A DNA stretch of 64,000 nucleotides from Actinomycetes bacterium. GTDB lineage: Bacteria > Actinomycetota > Acidimicrobiia > Acidimicrobiales > Ilumatobacteraceae. The notes below the pieces were generated by a model that was not told the DNA's origin, did no database searches, and saw only the letters and a program-made list of their open reading frames with translations. The stretch is taken from contig JAIXWJ010000037.1 in assembly GCA_027491335.1 (NCBI GenBank), positions 1-64,000 of the forward strand. Direction: 5' to 3'. A program made the position numbers and the translations under genes. Below are positions 1 through 8,586 of this stretch, in pieces; positions within the stretch are counted from its first letter, which is position 1, and the number at the start of each line of letters is the position of its first letter.

Positions 1-682
1 CAACCCCATCATCAGCTACCAAGACGGCACCAACCGTGATCTCAAAGTGGCCGCCTGCACCAACCCCACCTGCACAACTGCCACCACCAGCACGATCGAC
101 ACCACCGGAAACGTCGGCTATTACACGTCGATCGCCATCGGCACCAACGGTTACCCCATCATCAGCTACAACGACTGGGACAACGGCGACCTGAAAGTGG
201 CCGCCTGCACCAACCCCACCTGCACCACCAGCACCAACACCGCGATCGACACCACCGGTGAAGTCGGCTATTACACGTCGATCGCCATCGGCACCAACGG
301 TTACCCCATCATCAGCTACTACGACGCAACCAACGGCGACCTGAAGATCGCGGCCTGCACCAATCCCACCTGCACCACCAGCAACATCACCCCCATCGAC
401 ACCACCGGTGAAGTCGGCTGGCACACGTCGATCGCCATCGGCACCAACGGCAACCCCATCATCAGCTACCAAGACGGCACCAACGCCGACCTGAAGGTCG
501 CCGCCTGCACCAACACCATCTGCACCACCAGCGTCAACACCACCCTGGACTCCACTGGCTTCGTCGGCTATCAGGCGTCGATCGCCATCGGACGCAACGG
601 CGTTCCCGTCATCAGCCACGTGGAACAACTTGATGCCGATCTGAAGGTTTCGTTCGCCTGGTGGCTGGCTGGCGGCCGCTGA
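1..682 (+). CDS. Secreted-type tandem-repeat protein, 3' part (5' end outside window)
   Basis: The reading frame is open from base 2, so the true start lies upstream. At least four 50-residue repeats are visible, each with the core SIAIGTNGxPIISYxD, then DLKVAACTN, then a second Cys in the pattern CTNPTC. The protein ends in a short non-repeat tail LKVSFAWWLAGGR. The repeated 'IISY-D...DLK' pattern resembles blade repeats of extracellular beta-propeller-like proteins; that assignment is an inference. The regularly spaced Cys pairs could form one disulfide per repeat, which would fit an exported protein. No signal peptide can be judged because the N-terminus is missing. The function is unknown. 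Confidence 0.75.
   Translation, partial: NPIISYQDGTNRDLKVAACTNPTCTTATTSTIDTTGNVGYYTSIAIGTNGYPIISYNDWDNGDLKVAACTNPTCTTSTNTAIDTTGEVGYYTSIAIGTNGYPIISYYDATNGDLKIAACTNPTCTTSNITPIDTTGEVGWHTSIAIGTNGNPIISYQDGTNADLKVAACTNTICTTSVNTTLDSTGFVGYQASIAIGRNGVPVISHVEQLDADLKVSFAWWLAGGR
50..649 (+). repeat. 150-bp tandem coding repeat, four units
   Basis: Units begin near 50, 200, 350 and 500, each 150 bp long and encoding 50 residues starting AACTN. Bases 1-49 are the end of a further upstream unit. The first three units are nearly identical at DNA level, while the last one diverges (for example GRNGVPVISH). This is the pattern expected of recent in-frame unit duplication or homogenisation. Confidence 0.9.
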
Positions 683-721
683 CCCCGCCGAATCACCGTT
701 TCGTCTGCGAGACTAAGGATC

Positions 722-1039
722 GTGCGCGAGATACTCGACGACATCGACCGTTGGAGGTCGGCGGGCAAGAAGGTGGCCGTCGCGCGCGTCATCAACATCG
801 AGGGCTCGGGGCCGCGTGATCCCGGTGCGGCCATGGCCGTCAACGAGGACGGCGAGGTCGCCGGCTCGGTGAGTGGCGGTTGTGTCGAAGGTGCCGTGGT
901 CAGCGAGGCACTCGGAATCATCCACGACGGTGGCCCCGGCAAGATGGTGTCGTTCGGCTACTCCGACGACGAAGCCTTCGCGGTGGGGCTCACCTGTGGT
1001 GGCATCATCCGGCTCTACATCGAACGACTCGACTGGTAG
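722..1039 (+). CDS. XdhC/CoxI-family protein, N-terminal domain only
   Basis: A 105-residue protein with a GTG start that matches only the XdhC_CoxI domain. It has the motif SVSGGCVEGAV at about residues 48-58 and LTCGG near residue 92. XdhC-type proteins bind molybdenum cofactor and help insert the sulfurated cofactor into xanthine dehydrogenase/CO dehydrogenase-type enzymes. Full XdhC proteins add a Rossmann domain, and here that half is on the next gene, whose GTG lies 4 bp after this stop. The two genes are almost certainly co-transcribed. No molybdo-hydroxylase structural gene is in view. Confidence 0.8.
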   Translation: MREILDDIDRWRSAGKKVAVARVINIEGSGPRDPGAAMAVNEDGEVAGSVSGGCVEGAVVSEALGIIHDGGPGKMVSFGYSDDEAFAVGLTCGGIIRLYIERLDW

Positions 1040-1043
1040 TTCC

Positions 1044-1856
1044 GTGTCGCTGTACGAGGAATTCCGCGCGCACGTTCGGGCGCAGACACCCGTGGCTCTG
1101 GCCACCATCGTCGAGGGTCCCGGCATCGGCGCGAAGTTGATGGTGTCCCGCACCAACGGCACCGAGGTGGTGACCGGATCGCTCGGTCATCCGGACCTCG
1201 ATCGCGTGGTGGCCCGCGACACCGCCGGAGAACTGGAAGCCGGCCGCACCGGTGTGCGTCACTACGGACCCGAAGGACAGGCGACACCCGAGGATTTGGT
1301 GGACACCCCCACCGTGGTGGTGTTCATCGAAAGTTTTTCGCCACCGCCCCAAATGTGGATCTTCGGTGCGGTGGACTTCACCGCCGCGTTAGGTCGCGTG
1401 GCCAAGGTGCTCGGCTATCGCGTGACCGTGTGCGATGCCCGCGAGATCTTCGCCACCAAACGACGATTCCCCATGGCCGATGAGGTGATGGTCACGTGGC
1501 CCACACCCATGTTCGAATCCCGCGGCCACACGCTCGGACCTCGCGACGCCGTGTGCATTCTCACTCACGATCCGAAGTTCGACGTGCCCGCGGTGCAGGG
1601 CGCACTGGCCACCAACGTGGGCTACATCGGAGTCATGGGCAGCCGCAAGACCCATGCCAAGCGACTGGAACGACTCGCCGAGGTGGGCGTGTCGTCGCCC
1701 GAACAGCTGTCGCGCTTGATGTCGCCCATCGGCCTCGACCTCGGCGGTCGCACGCCCGAGGAAACCGCCATCGCCATCTGCGCCGAAATCATCGCTCGCC
1801 GCACCGGCCACACGGCCACAAGCCTGAAACTGACCAGCGGCTCCATTCACTCCTGA
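1044..1856 (+). CDS. XdhC-family protein with C-terminal Rossmann domain
   Basis: 270 residues from a GTG start at 1044. An N-terminal part (about residues 1-95) resembles a divergent XdhC_CoxI domain. The C-terminal half is the XdhC Rossmann domain, with MWIFGAVDFTAALGRVAKVLGY and later YIGVMGSRKTHAKR, followed by the typical PIGLDLGGRTPEETAIAI segment. The family acts in molybdo-hydroxylase cofactor maturation. It follows the smaller XdhC gene by 4 bp. The first glycine-rich loop reads GAVDFTAAL rather than the common GaGHva.aL, which may affect nucleotide binding. The start could lie slightly further downstream, but this GTG gives the tightest operon spacing. Confidence 0.8.
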   Translation: MSLYEEFRAHVRAQTPVALATIVEGPGIGAKLMVSRTNGTEVVTGSLGHPDLDRVVARDTAGELEAGRTGVRHYGPEGQATPEDLVDTPTVVVFIESFSPPPQMWIFGAVDFTAALGRVAKVLGYRVTVCDAREIFATKRRFPMADEVMVTWPTPMFESRGHTLGPRDAVCILTHDPKFDVPAVQGALATNVGYIGVMGSRKTHAKRLERLAEVGVSSPEQLSRLMSPIGLDLGGRTPEETAIAICAEIIARRTGHTATSLKLTSGSIHS

Positions 1857-1908
1857 CGATCACTCGTGACGAATGCGTCACCCGATTGAGCCTCGGGAGG
1901 CGAACGCG

Positions 1909-3063
1909 TCAGACGTCGAGCACGACCAGATCGTGGTTCGCGTGATTCATGGAGTCCGGACCGTCGATGGTGGCCACCACGATGTCTTCCAGTCGCATAC
2001 CCCACTTGCCCGCCACGTAGATGCCGGGCTCCACGCTGAAGGCGTGACCCGCTTCGAGCGGCAACGTGTTGCCACTCACCATGTACGGATCCTCGTGCGC
2101 GTCCATCCCGATGCCGTGACCCGTGCGATGGATGAAGTACTCACCGAATCCGGCGTCGTCGATGATGGAACGAGCCGCTCGATCCACGTCCTCGCACGGC
2201 GTGCCCACGGTGGCGGCGCGCACCCCGGCGGCCTCGGCTTCCTTCAACACCGCGTACGCCTCGGCGATGTCGGCGGGAATCGGACCCAGATGAACGCAAC
2301 GCGTGATGTCGCTGCAGTAGCCGTTCATGGTGCCGCCGAAATCGCACAACACGATCTCGCCCCGCCGAATGACGCGCGAACCGGGATGATGATGCGGGCT
2401 GGCGGCGTTTTCGCCGGCGGCGACGATGGCGAAGTTCACGACGTCGTGCCCTTGGGCCAACAATCGCGCCGAAATGTCGGCCGACACCTGAGCCTCCGTG
2501 CGACCGACCATCTGAATCTCTCCGGCATGAAGCTGAGCCGCCACCCGATCGGCCGCGGCTCCGGCGGCCTTCAGAGCAGCGATCTCGGCGGCGTCCTTGC
2601 GCATACGGATGGGACCGAGCACGTCCACCGCGCGTCGATACGTGGACCCGGGCAACATGGGCATCAGGTCCACCAGAAAACGGGCCCACATCGTGTCGCC
2701 GATCGCCAACGTCTTGCCCGAGGATGACTTCTTCACCAGATCGGCGGTGATCGCCACCGGGTCCTCGGTCTCTCCCCATGGCACCATGGCGAACACGTCG
2801 GGCAGATGATTCACTCGAGGAGCTTCCAAACGTGGCACCACCAACGTGGCATCACCATCGACCGGAAGCACCAACATCGTGAGTCGTTCCAGCGGCATGG
2901 CGTGATAGCCCGTGAGGTACGGCATGTCCAGGCCGACGGACAGCAAGGTGACGTCCACGCCGTGCTCGCGCATGGCGCGTCGGGTGCGGTCGATGCGATC
3001 GACGAACACCGCGGCATCGGCACTCGGCGCGGAGACGATGGAATGACCACTCACGCCCGCCAA
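1909..3063 (-). CDS. M24-family Xaa-Pro peptidase-like protein
   Basis: 384 residues. The N-terminal half is a creatinase/prolidase-type domain and the C-terminal half a pita-bread metallopeptidase. All five metal ligands of family M24 can be placed: D241 (LCDFGG), D252 (YCSDITR), H316 (HRTGHGIG), E345 (VEPGIY) and E359 (LEDIV). The enzyme is expected to be a cytoplasmic dipeptidase or aminopeptidase acting next to proline, with two metal ions. It is the last gene of the minus-strand run that starts with lpdA, 19 bp after pirin. A start at residue 31 (MREHGVD) is possible but would shorten the N-domain. Confidence 0.88.
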   Translation of the reverse strand: MAGVSGHSIVSAPSADAAVFVDRIDRTRRAMREHGVDVTLLSVGLDMPYLTGYHAMPLERLTMLVLPVDGDATLVVPRLEAPRVNHLPDVFAMVPWGETEDPVAITADLVKKSSSGKTLAIGDTMWARFLVDLMPMLPGSTYRRAVDVLGPIRMRKDAAEIAALKAAGAAADRVAAQLHAGEIQMVGRTEAQVSADISARLLAQGHDVVNFAIVAAGENAASPHHHPGSRVIRRGEIVLCDFGGTMNGYCSDITRCVHLGPIPADIAEAYAVLKEAEAAGVRAATVGTPCEDVDRAARSIIDDAGFGEYFIHRTGHGIGMDAHEDPYMVSGNTLPLEAGHAFSVEPGIYVAGKWGMRLEDIVVATIDGPDSMNHANHDLVVLDV

Positions 3064-3082
3064 ACTACTGGCAGTCTCCGAT

Positions 3083-3967
3083 TCAGTTGCGATTGGTGCC
3101 GGGGCCGGTGGCCACGATCGAACCCAGTCGGCCGGCCTCGTAGTCCTCGAACGCTTGGATGATCTCCTCGCGGGTGTTCATGACGAACGGTCCGTATCTC
3201 GCGATGGGTTCGTTCAACGGTTCGCCGCCCAACAGCAACACCTCGCAATCGCGTTCCCCGGCGGCGACCGACACCGATCCCGATTCACGATCGCACACCG
3301 CCATGTGCCCCTCGTCGGCGTCGACTCCGTTCACCACGACACCGTTCACGAACGGGTGCACCAGCGCCGTGTGACCATCGGCAACATGCCAGTCGATGGA
3401 CTCTCCGGCCCGCAAAGACACGTGAGCGAACGTCACCGGACTGGTGGTGTCCACCACGCCGATCAGCCCGTCGACCTCGCCGGCGATCACCCGCAAGGTT
3501 CCGCCGCCGTCCAGTTCGCGCGTGGGGATGTCGTACGCCTCGTAACCCTGATAGCGCGGCGGGATCATCTTGTGAGCGGCACGCAGATTCACCCACAACT
3601 GGAACCCGTGCATGCGCCCGCCGAGTCGCATCATCTGGTTCGTCGGTAGCTCGCTGTGCACGATGCCGGCACCAGCGGTCATCCACTGCACCGCCCCCGG
3701 CGTGATGACGCCGAATCCGCCGTTGGAATCCCGGTGTTCGATCTCGCCGGCCAGCAAGTACGTGACCGTTTCGAAACCACGATGAGGGTGATCGGGTGCG
3801 CCCACCGCCTTGCCCGGCGCGTACTGCACCGGACCCATCTCGTCGAGCAACAAGAACGGATCGATGGCCGAAATCTCTCCGAGAGGAAAGGGTCGACGAA
3901 CGATGAACCCGCCGCCTTCGGCTTGGCGTTGCGCGGGGATGAGGCCGAGGACCTTGCGTCGGTTCAA
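3083..3967 (-). CDS. Pirin family protein
   Basis: 294 residues, the usual length for bacterial pirins (two cupin domains). The metal site of the N-terminal cupin is intact: H60 and H62 in DHPHRGFE, and H104 and E106 in GIVHSELP, with the same spacing as the human pirin ligands. The start ATG overlaps the lipB-lipA stop by four bases, so translation is probably coupled. Known roles differ within the family: quercetinase activity in some members, and in Serratia marcescens binding to and inhibition of the pyruvate dehydrogenase E1 component. Its place behind E2, E3 and lipoylation genes favours a link to 2-oxoacid dehydrogenase control here; that is an inference. Confidence 0.92.
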   Translation of the reverse strand: MNRRKVLGLIPAQRQAEGGGFIVRRPFPLGEISAIDPFLLLDEMGPVQYAPGKAVGAPDHPHRGFETVTYLLAGEIEHRDSNGGFGVITPGAVQWMTAGAGIVHSELPTNQMMRLGGRMHGFQLWVNLRAAHKMIPPRYQGYEAYDIPTRELDGGGTLRVIAGEVDGLIGVVDTTSPVTFAHVSLRAGESIDWHVADGHTALVHPFVNGVVVNGVDADEGHMAVCDRESGSVSVAAGERDCEVLLLGGEPLNEPIARYGPFVMNTREEIIQAFEDYEAGRLGSIVATGPGTNRN

Positions 3968-5601
3968 CGCTTGACCACCAAGGACACCGGAACCGTCGTC
4001 TCGGCGGCCTGCTTGGCGTGATAACTGGAGCGCGTGAGCGGACTGGACTCCACGTGCCCGATTCCCCAGCTCTCACCCACGCTCTTCCACCGGGCGAACT
4101 CGTCGGGATGAATCCATCGGGCCACCGGCAAATGATGCGAGGTCGGTCGCAGATACTGGCCGATGGTCACGATGTCGACGCCGATGCCCGCCAGATCGGC
4201 CAGACAGCCGTCGACCTCCTCGACGGTCTCGCCCATTCCCAACACCAATCCCGATTTCACCACGAGACCGGCCGACTTGGCTCGCGCCAACACGCCGAGG
4301 CTGCGCGCGTATCCGGCCGACGGTCGCACCGCGCGCTGCAGTCGAGCCACGGTCTCGATGTTGTGGTTGAACACGTCGGGACGCGCGGACACCAGCAGGT
4401 CGATCGACGGCCCATCGCCCTTGGCGTCGGACACCAACGTTTCCACCTTGGTGTGCGGATTGCGTTCTCGAATGACCCTCACGCACTCGGCCACGTGCGC
4501 GAATCCGCCGTCGGCCAGATCGTCGCGAGCCACCATCGTGAGCACCGCGTACGACAATCCCATGCGCTCGACGGCCTCGGCCACGCGCGCCGGCTCGTCG
4601 ATCGCGGGCGGCTCGGGCTTGCGGGTGTCCACCAGACAGAAGCCGCACGCGCGGGTGCATCGCTCCCCGAGCACCATGAAGGTGGCGGTGCCGTCCTTCC
4701 AGCATTCCGACAGGTTCGGACAACCCGCTTCTTCGCACACCGTCACCAGATCGAGGTCGGCCAATGTTCGCTTGATGCGCAACACATCTTCGCCGATGTT
4801 CACCCGCGGTCGCAGCCATTCGGGTTTGCGGTCGGCGATGTCGAGACCCGAGTCGACACCGGCATCGGCGAGCCGACCCAACAGGCGCACCGGTTCACCC
4901 GGACCCTCGCCGCGCGAGAATCGCGACAGATCCTCGGGTCGGTGCACCCAGGCCACGTCCTGACGATCGCTCGATCCGTCGCCCCACTTCTCGCTGGCCA
5001 GTCGCGCCACGATGTCCACGACCGACTTCATGTCGACGTCGAAACCCTCCTCGCGCAACGACGTGACCGGAAACTCGCCGATGCCGCAGGGAACGATGTG
5101 TTCGCGCATGTAGGTCATGTCGGGATCGATGTTCAACGCGAAACCGTGCATCGTGCGTCCGTGCGCCAGACGCACGCCGATCGCACTGATTTTGCGCACT
5201 CGGTCCGTGCCGACGTCGAGCCACACTCCGGCGTAACCCTCCATGCGGCCCGCACCCCGGACCCCGATCTCGGAGAGGGTGTCGATCACCAGTTGTTCGA
5301 CCTCGCACACGTGTTGCGACGCACCGATGGCGTTGTCGATATTCAATATGGGGTAGCCGACCAACTGTCCGGGACCGTGATACGTGATGTCACCGCCACG
5401 CTTGACCGCCACGAAGTCCGCGCCCACCGACGCCGGATCACACCGCAGATTCTTGTGCAGATCGGCGCGCGGGCCATGGGTGAAGACGTGCGGATGCTCG
5501 AGCAACAACAGATGCGACTCGGAACCGTTCTCGAACAGCGCGGTCTGCAACTCCAGCGCTTCGCGATAAGCGACGCGCCCGATCCAGCGAACGCGCAGCA
5601 T
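3964..5601 (-). CDS. lipB-lipA: Fused octanoyltransferase-lipoyl synthase (LipB-LipA)
   Basis: 545 residues in one uninterrupted frame. Residues 1 to about 225 are LipB, with RGGDITYHGPGQLVGYP at 68-84, the catalytic Lys137 (RKISAIGVR) and Cys172 (PCGIGEFP). Residues about 240-545 are LipA, a radical-SAM enzyme with the auxiliary cluster cysteines C289, C294 and C300 and the SAM-cluster motif C315-x3-C319-x2-C322. The C-terminal segment LTRSSYHA holds the Arg-Ser that caps the auxiliary cluster in LipA. LipB moves octanoate from acyl carrier protein to E2 or GcvH, and LipA then inserts two sulfurs. These are normally two proteins. The gene sits 3 bp after the E2 stop, its own substrate. The linker (about 222-245) is short and charged. 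Confidence 0.95.
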   Translation of the reverse strand: MLRVRWIGRVAYREALELQTALFENGSESHLLLLEHPHVFTHGPRADLHKNLRCDPASVGADFVAVKRGGDITYHGPGQLVGYPILNIDNAIGASQHVCEVEQLVIDTLSEIGVRGAGRMEGYAGVWLDVGTDRVRKISAIGVRLAHGRTMHGFALNIDPDMTYMREHIVPCGIGEFPVTSLREEGFDVDMKSVVDIVARLASEKWGDGSSDRQDVAWVHRPEDLSRFSRGEGPGEPVRLLGRLADAGVDSGLDIADRKPEWLRPRVNIGEDVLRIKRTLADLDLVTVCEEAGCPNLSECWKDGTATFMVLGERCTRACGFCLVDTRKPEPPAIDEPARVAEAVERMGLSYAVLTMVARDDLADGGFAHVAECVRVIRERNPHTKVETLVSDAKGDGPSIDLLVSARPDVFNHNIETVARLQRAVRPSAGYARSLGVLARAKSAGLVVKSGLVLGMGETVEEVDGCLADLAGIGVDIVTIGQYLRPTSHHLPVARWIHPDEFARWKSVGESWGIGHVESSPLTRSSYHAKQAAETTVPVSLVVKR

Positions 5602-5604
5602 GAT

Positions 5605-6957
5605 CTAGATCTCGCTCGACCAGTCGCGGGTCTCGAGGATTTCCTTCACTCGCACCAGGAAGCCGGCGGCGTAGGCGCCGTCGAAGGCTCGGTGGTCCCA
5701 GCTCATGGCCAAATGGCCGACCGGATGAATGGCGATGCTCTCGCCACCACCGGGAACCGACACCACGACCGGCTTACGAACGATGGCGTCGGTGGACAAG
5801 ATCGCCACCTGCGGTTGATTGATGATGGCCATGGTCAACACGCTGCCGGCCGAGCCGTTGTTGGAGATGGTGAAGGTGCCACCTTGGATTTCGTCCGGAC
5901 TCAGCTTGCGGCTCTTGGCGCGCGAGGCCAGATCACTGATCTCGCGAGCGATGGCGCGCAGACGCTTGCCCTCGGCACTGCGGATGACGGGCACCAAAAG
6001 ACCCTGTCCGTCGAGATCGACCGCGATGCCCAGATCGACGTAGCGATGCACCACCAGATCGGTGCCCGAAATGCTGGCGTTCATGTGCGGGAAGTCCACC
6101 AGCGCATCGACGACCGCGCGCGAGATGAACGGCAGGTACGTGAGGCTGAAACCCTCGGCCGACTTGAACTCGTCCTTGGTGCGCGCGCGGGTCTGGTCCA
6201 CGTTGAAGTAATCGACCTCGACCACGCTGAACGCGTGCGGGCTGACGCCTTTCGACATGACCATGTGCGATCCGGTGAGCTGACGAATCTTGGACAACGC
6301 CACCACGTCGTCGCGCTCGCCGACGCGCACCACCGGAGCGGCCGTGACCGGAGCGGCCGTCACCGAGGGCGCGGCGGGAGCAGCAGAGGCAACAGCAGGG
6401 GCGACGGACGGTGCCGGAGATGCGGCGGCCAGTTTGTCGATGTGATCCAGAACGTCTTCGCGCGTGATGCGACCGCCGGGCCCGGTGCCCGTGATGCTGT
6501 CGACGTTCACGTTGTGCTCGGCCACCAAGCGACGCACGACCGGCGAGAGCAGGCGGTTGTCGGATCCCGATGCTGCGGCGGGCGCAGGTGCAGGTGCGGG
6601 CGCGGGAGCCGGAGCCGGTGCAGGAGCCGGCGCAGGTGCGGCAACAGGAGCCGGAGCGGGAGCAGGAGCCGGTGCCGCAACGGGTTCCGGTGCCGGTGCC
6701 GGTGCGGGCGCAGGCGCCGAACCAGCGACACCCACCACCGCGATCACGGCACCCACCGGAACGGTGTCACCCTCGGGCACACGAATCTCGGTCAGCACGC
6801 CGGCGATCGGCGAAGGAACCTCGGTGTCCACTTTGTCGGTCGACACTTCGAACAACGGCTCGTCGGCGGCCACCGTGTCGCCCACCTTCTTGAACCACCG
6901 CGTGATGGTTCCTTCGGTGACCGTTTCGCCGAGTTGCGGGAGCGTTACCTCTGCCAT
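5605..6957 (-). CDS. sucB: Dihydrolipoamide acyltransferase (E2) of a 2-oxoacid dehydrogenase complex
   Basis: 450 residues. There is one lipoyl domain (1-78) with the lipoylated Lys42 in the motif STDKVDTEV. A long Ala-Pro linker follows (about 80-127), then a peripheral-subunit (E3) binding domain (about 134-172, LSPVVRRL to REDVLDHI), a second Ala/Pro/Val linker and the acyltransferase domain. The catalytic HRAFDG is at 422-427. The enzyme passes the acyl group from E1 to CoA. The sequence alone does not settle 2-oxoglutarate versus pyruvate or branched-chain substrate. E3 (lpdA) is immediately upstream and LipB-LipA immediately downstream, while no E1 gene is in the window. Confidence 0.9.
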   Translation of the reverse strand: MAEVTLPQLGETVTEGTITRWFKKVGDTVAADEPLFEVSTDKVDTEVPSPIAGVLTEIRVPEGDTVPVGAVIAVVGVAGSAPAPAPAPAPEPVAAPAPAPAPAPVAAPAPAPAPAPAPAPAPAPAPAAASGSDNRLLSPVVRRLVAEHNVNVDSITGTGPGGRITREDVLDHIDKLAAASPAPSVAPAVASAAPAAPSVTAAPVTAAPVVRVGERDDVVALSKIRQLTGSHMVMSKGVSPHAFSVVEVDYFNVDQTRARTKDEFKSAEGFSLTYLPFISRAVVDALVDFPHMNASISGTDLVVHRYVDLGIAVDLDGQGLLVPVIRSAEGKRLRAIAREISDLASRAKSRKLSPDEIQGGTFTISNNGSAGSVLTMAIINQPQVAILSTDAIVRKPVVVSVPGGGESIAIHPVGHLAMSWDHRAFDGAYAAGFLVRVKEILETRDWSSEI

Positions 6958-7018
6958 GACCGTGTCGTCCTTCGTTCGTCTTCGTTCGTGTTCGGGTTCG
7001 TGTTCGTGCGCGTGGTTG

Positions 7019-8494
7019 TTACGAGTTCAGGCTACGGCCCGTCATCGACAGGACGGTCTCACCGAACAACTCGCTCAAGCTCGGGTGGGGTTGCAAGAAC
7101 TCGGCCACTTCGGCGACCGTTGCTTCCCAGTTCACCGCCAAGTAGCCGCCCGACAATTGCTCGGTCACCCACGGCCCCACCATGTGGACGCCCAGGATCT
7201 GTCCGGCCGTCCCATCGGCGTTCTTCTTGGCGACGATCTTCACCAGTCCGTCGATCTCACCCAGAATCTGGGCTCGGCTGTTGGCACGGAACTGATGCTT
7301 ACCCACCACCACGTCGAGTCCGGCGGCCTTGGCCGCATCCTCTCCCGGACCGGCCCACGCCACCTCGGGATGGCAGTAGATCGCCCACGGAACACGGTCG
7401 TACGCGATGGGCAAGGGGTCCTCTCCCAACGAGTGCTTCACGGCCAGAATGGCTTCGGCATAGGCCACGTGAGCCAACTGCGGAGTGTTGATCAGGTCCC
7501 CGATGGCGTACACGCCGGGCTCACCGGTGCGACACCACGGGTCGACCTCGACGAAACCGCGATCGGTCACCACGACGCCGGTGCCCGCGAGACCAAGCAG
7601 ATCGGCGTACGGACGTCGACCAACCGACACCACCACCGCGTCGACTTCCAGGGTTTCACCCTCGCCGAAGGTCACCACGGTGCCACCCGAGGCGGTCGGG
7701 GCATGGCTCTTGACCGCGACACCGGTGCGAATGTCGATGTTCTTCTTCTTGAAGGACTTCACCACCACGTTGGCCACGTCGGTGTCGAGTCCGGGAAGAA
7801 TCTTGGGCAGACCCTCGAGAATGGTGACGCTCGCTCCGAGGTCGGCGAAGGTGGACGCGAACTCGCACCCGATGGCGCCTCCGCCGATCACCGCCACTCG
7901 CGCCGGAACATGATCCAGGTCGAGCACTTCGTCGCTGGTCATGATGGGACCACCGCGATCGAAGCCCGGAATGGTGCGCGGCACCGAACCGGCCGCCAGG
8001 ATCACGTGCGCACCTTGAACCGTCGCCTTGGAACCATCGGCCATGGCCACGTCGACGGTGCGGTTCGCACCCAACGATCCGGTGCCGTTGAACACCGTCA
8101 CCTTGCGGGCCTTGCACATGCCGCCGATGCCCTTGACGAGCCCGTCGACGATCTTGCGCTTGCGCGCCTGGGTGGTGGCGAAGTTCACCGACGGCGACGA
8201 GGCCTCGATACCGAAGTCCGAGGCGTGTGCCACGTGACGGAACACGGCCGCCGTCTCGAGGAACGCCTTGGCCGGAATGCATCCCCGGTTCAGGCAGGTG
8301 CCTCCGAGAGCATCGCGCTCGATCAGGGCCACGTTCACTCCGGCCGATGCCGCGTACAGCGCGGCTCCGTACCCACCGGGACCGCCACCGATCACCACCA
8401 GATCAAATTGCTCGGCCGTACGGACCACCTCCGACAATTGTGCGCCCGTGGCGCTGTGCTGTGTTTGCGCGCCCAAGGCGCCGTGTGGGGACAA
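7019..8494 (-). CDS. lpdA: Dihydrolipoyl dehydrogenase (E3)
   Basis: 491 residues. The FAD-binding motif VIGGGPGGYGAAL is at 34-46 and the redox-active disulfide C67/C72 is in GGTCLNRGCIP. An NAD-binding Rossmann motif reads VIGGGAIGCEFA, and the C-terminal catalytic pair H470/E475 is in PHPSLSE. The enzyme reoxidises dihydrolipoamide on E2 with NAD. The N-terminus is about 25 residues longer than usual. A GTG at 8428 (VVRTAEQFDLVVIGG) would give a standard length and may be the true start. It is the first gene of the lpdA-E2-lipBA-pirin-M24 run. The 61-bp gap to E2 holds a TTCGT-rich stretch. Confidence 0.93.
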   Translation of the reverse strand: MSPHGALGAQTQHSATGAQLSEVVRTAEQFDLVVIGGGPGGYGAALYAASAGVNVALIERDALGGTCLNRGCIPAKAFLETAAVFRHVAHASDFGIEASSPSVNFATTQARKRKIVDGLVKGIGGMCKARKVTVFNGTGSLGANRTVDVAMADGSKATVQGAHVILAAGSVPRTIPGFDRGGPIMTSDEVLDLDHVPARVAVIGGGAIGCEFASTFADLGASVTILEGLPKILPGLDTDVANVVVKSFKKKNIDIRTGVAVKSHAPTASGGTVVTFGEGETLEVDAVVVSVGRRPYADLLGLAGTGVVVTDRGFVEVDPWCRTGEPGVYAIGDLINTPQLAHVAYAEAILAVKHSLGEDPLPIAYDRVPWAIYCHPEVAWAGPGEDAAKAAGLDVVVGKHQFRANSRAQILGEIDGLVKIVAKKNADGTAGQILGVHMVGPWVTEQLSGGYLAVNWEATVAEVAEFLQPHPSLSELFGETVLSMTGRSLNS

Positions 8495-8586
8495 CGGTAG
8501 CCGTCAGCCGGGTCGGGTCACGGGGCTCATGACCCATTTCATGTACCGGACCCGCCATGTGTCGGGCCTGGCGTTTCACCTCGGGC

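Noticed and set aside
4018-7491. A very long open frame (over 1100 codons) on the plus strand opposite lipB-lipA and E2
   Set aside because: It is antisense to clear enzymes with intact catalytic motifs, is rich in His/Arg/Asp as GC-shadow frames are, and shows no domain.
6464-8500. A long plus-strand open frame opposite E2 and lpdA with Ala-Gly repeats
   Set aside because: It is the shadow of the E2 Ala-Pro linker and the dehydrogenase.
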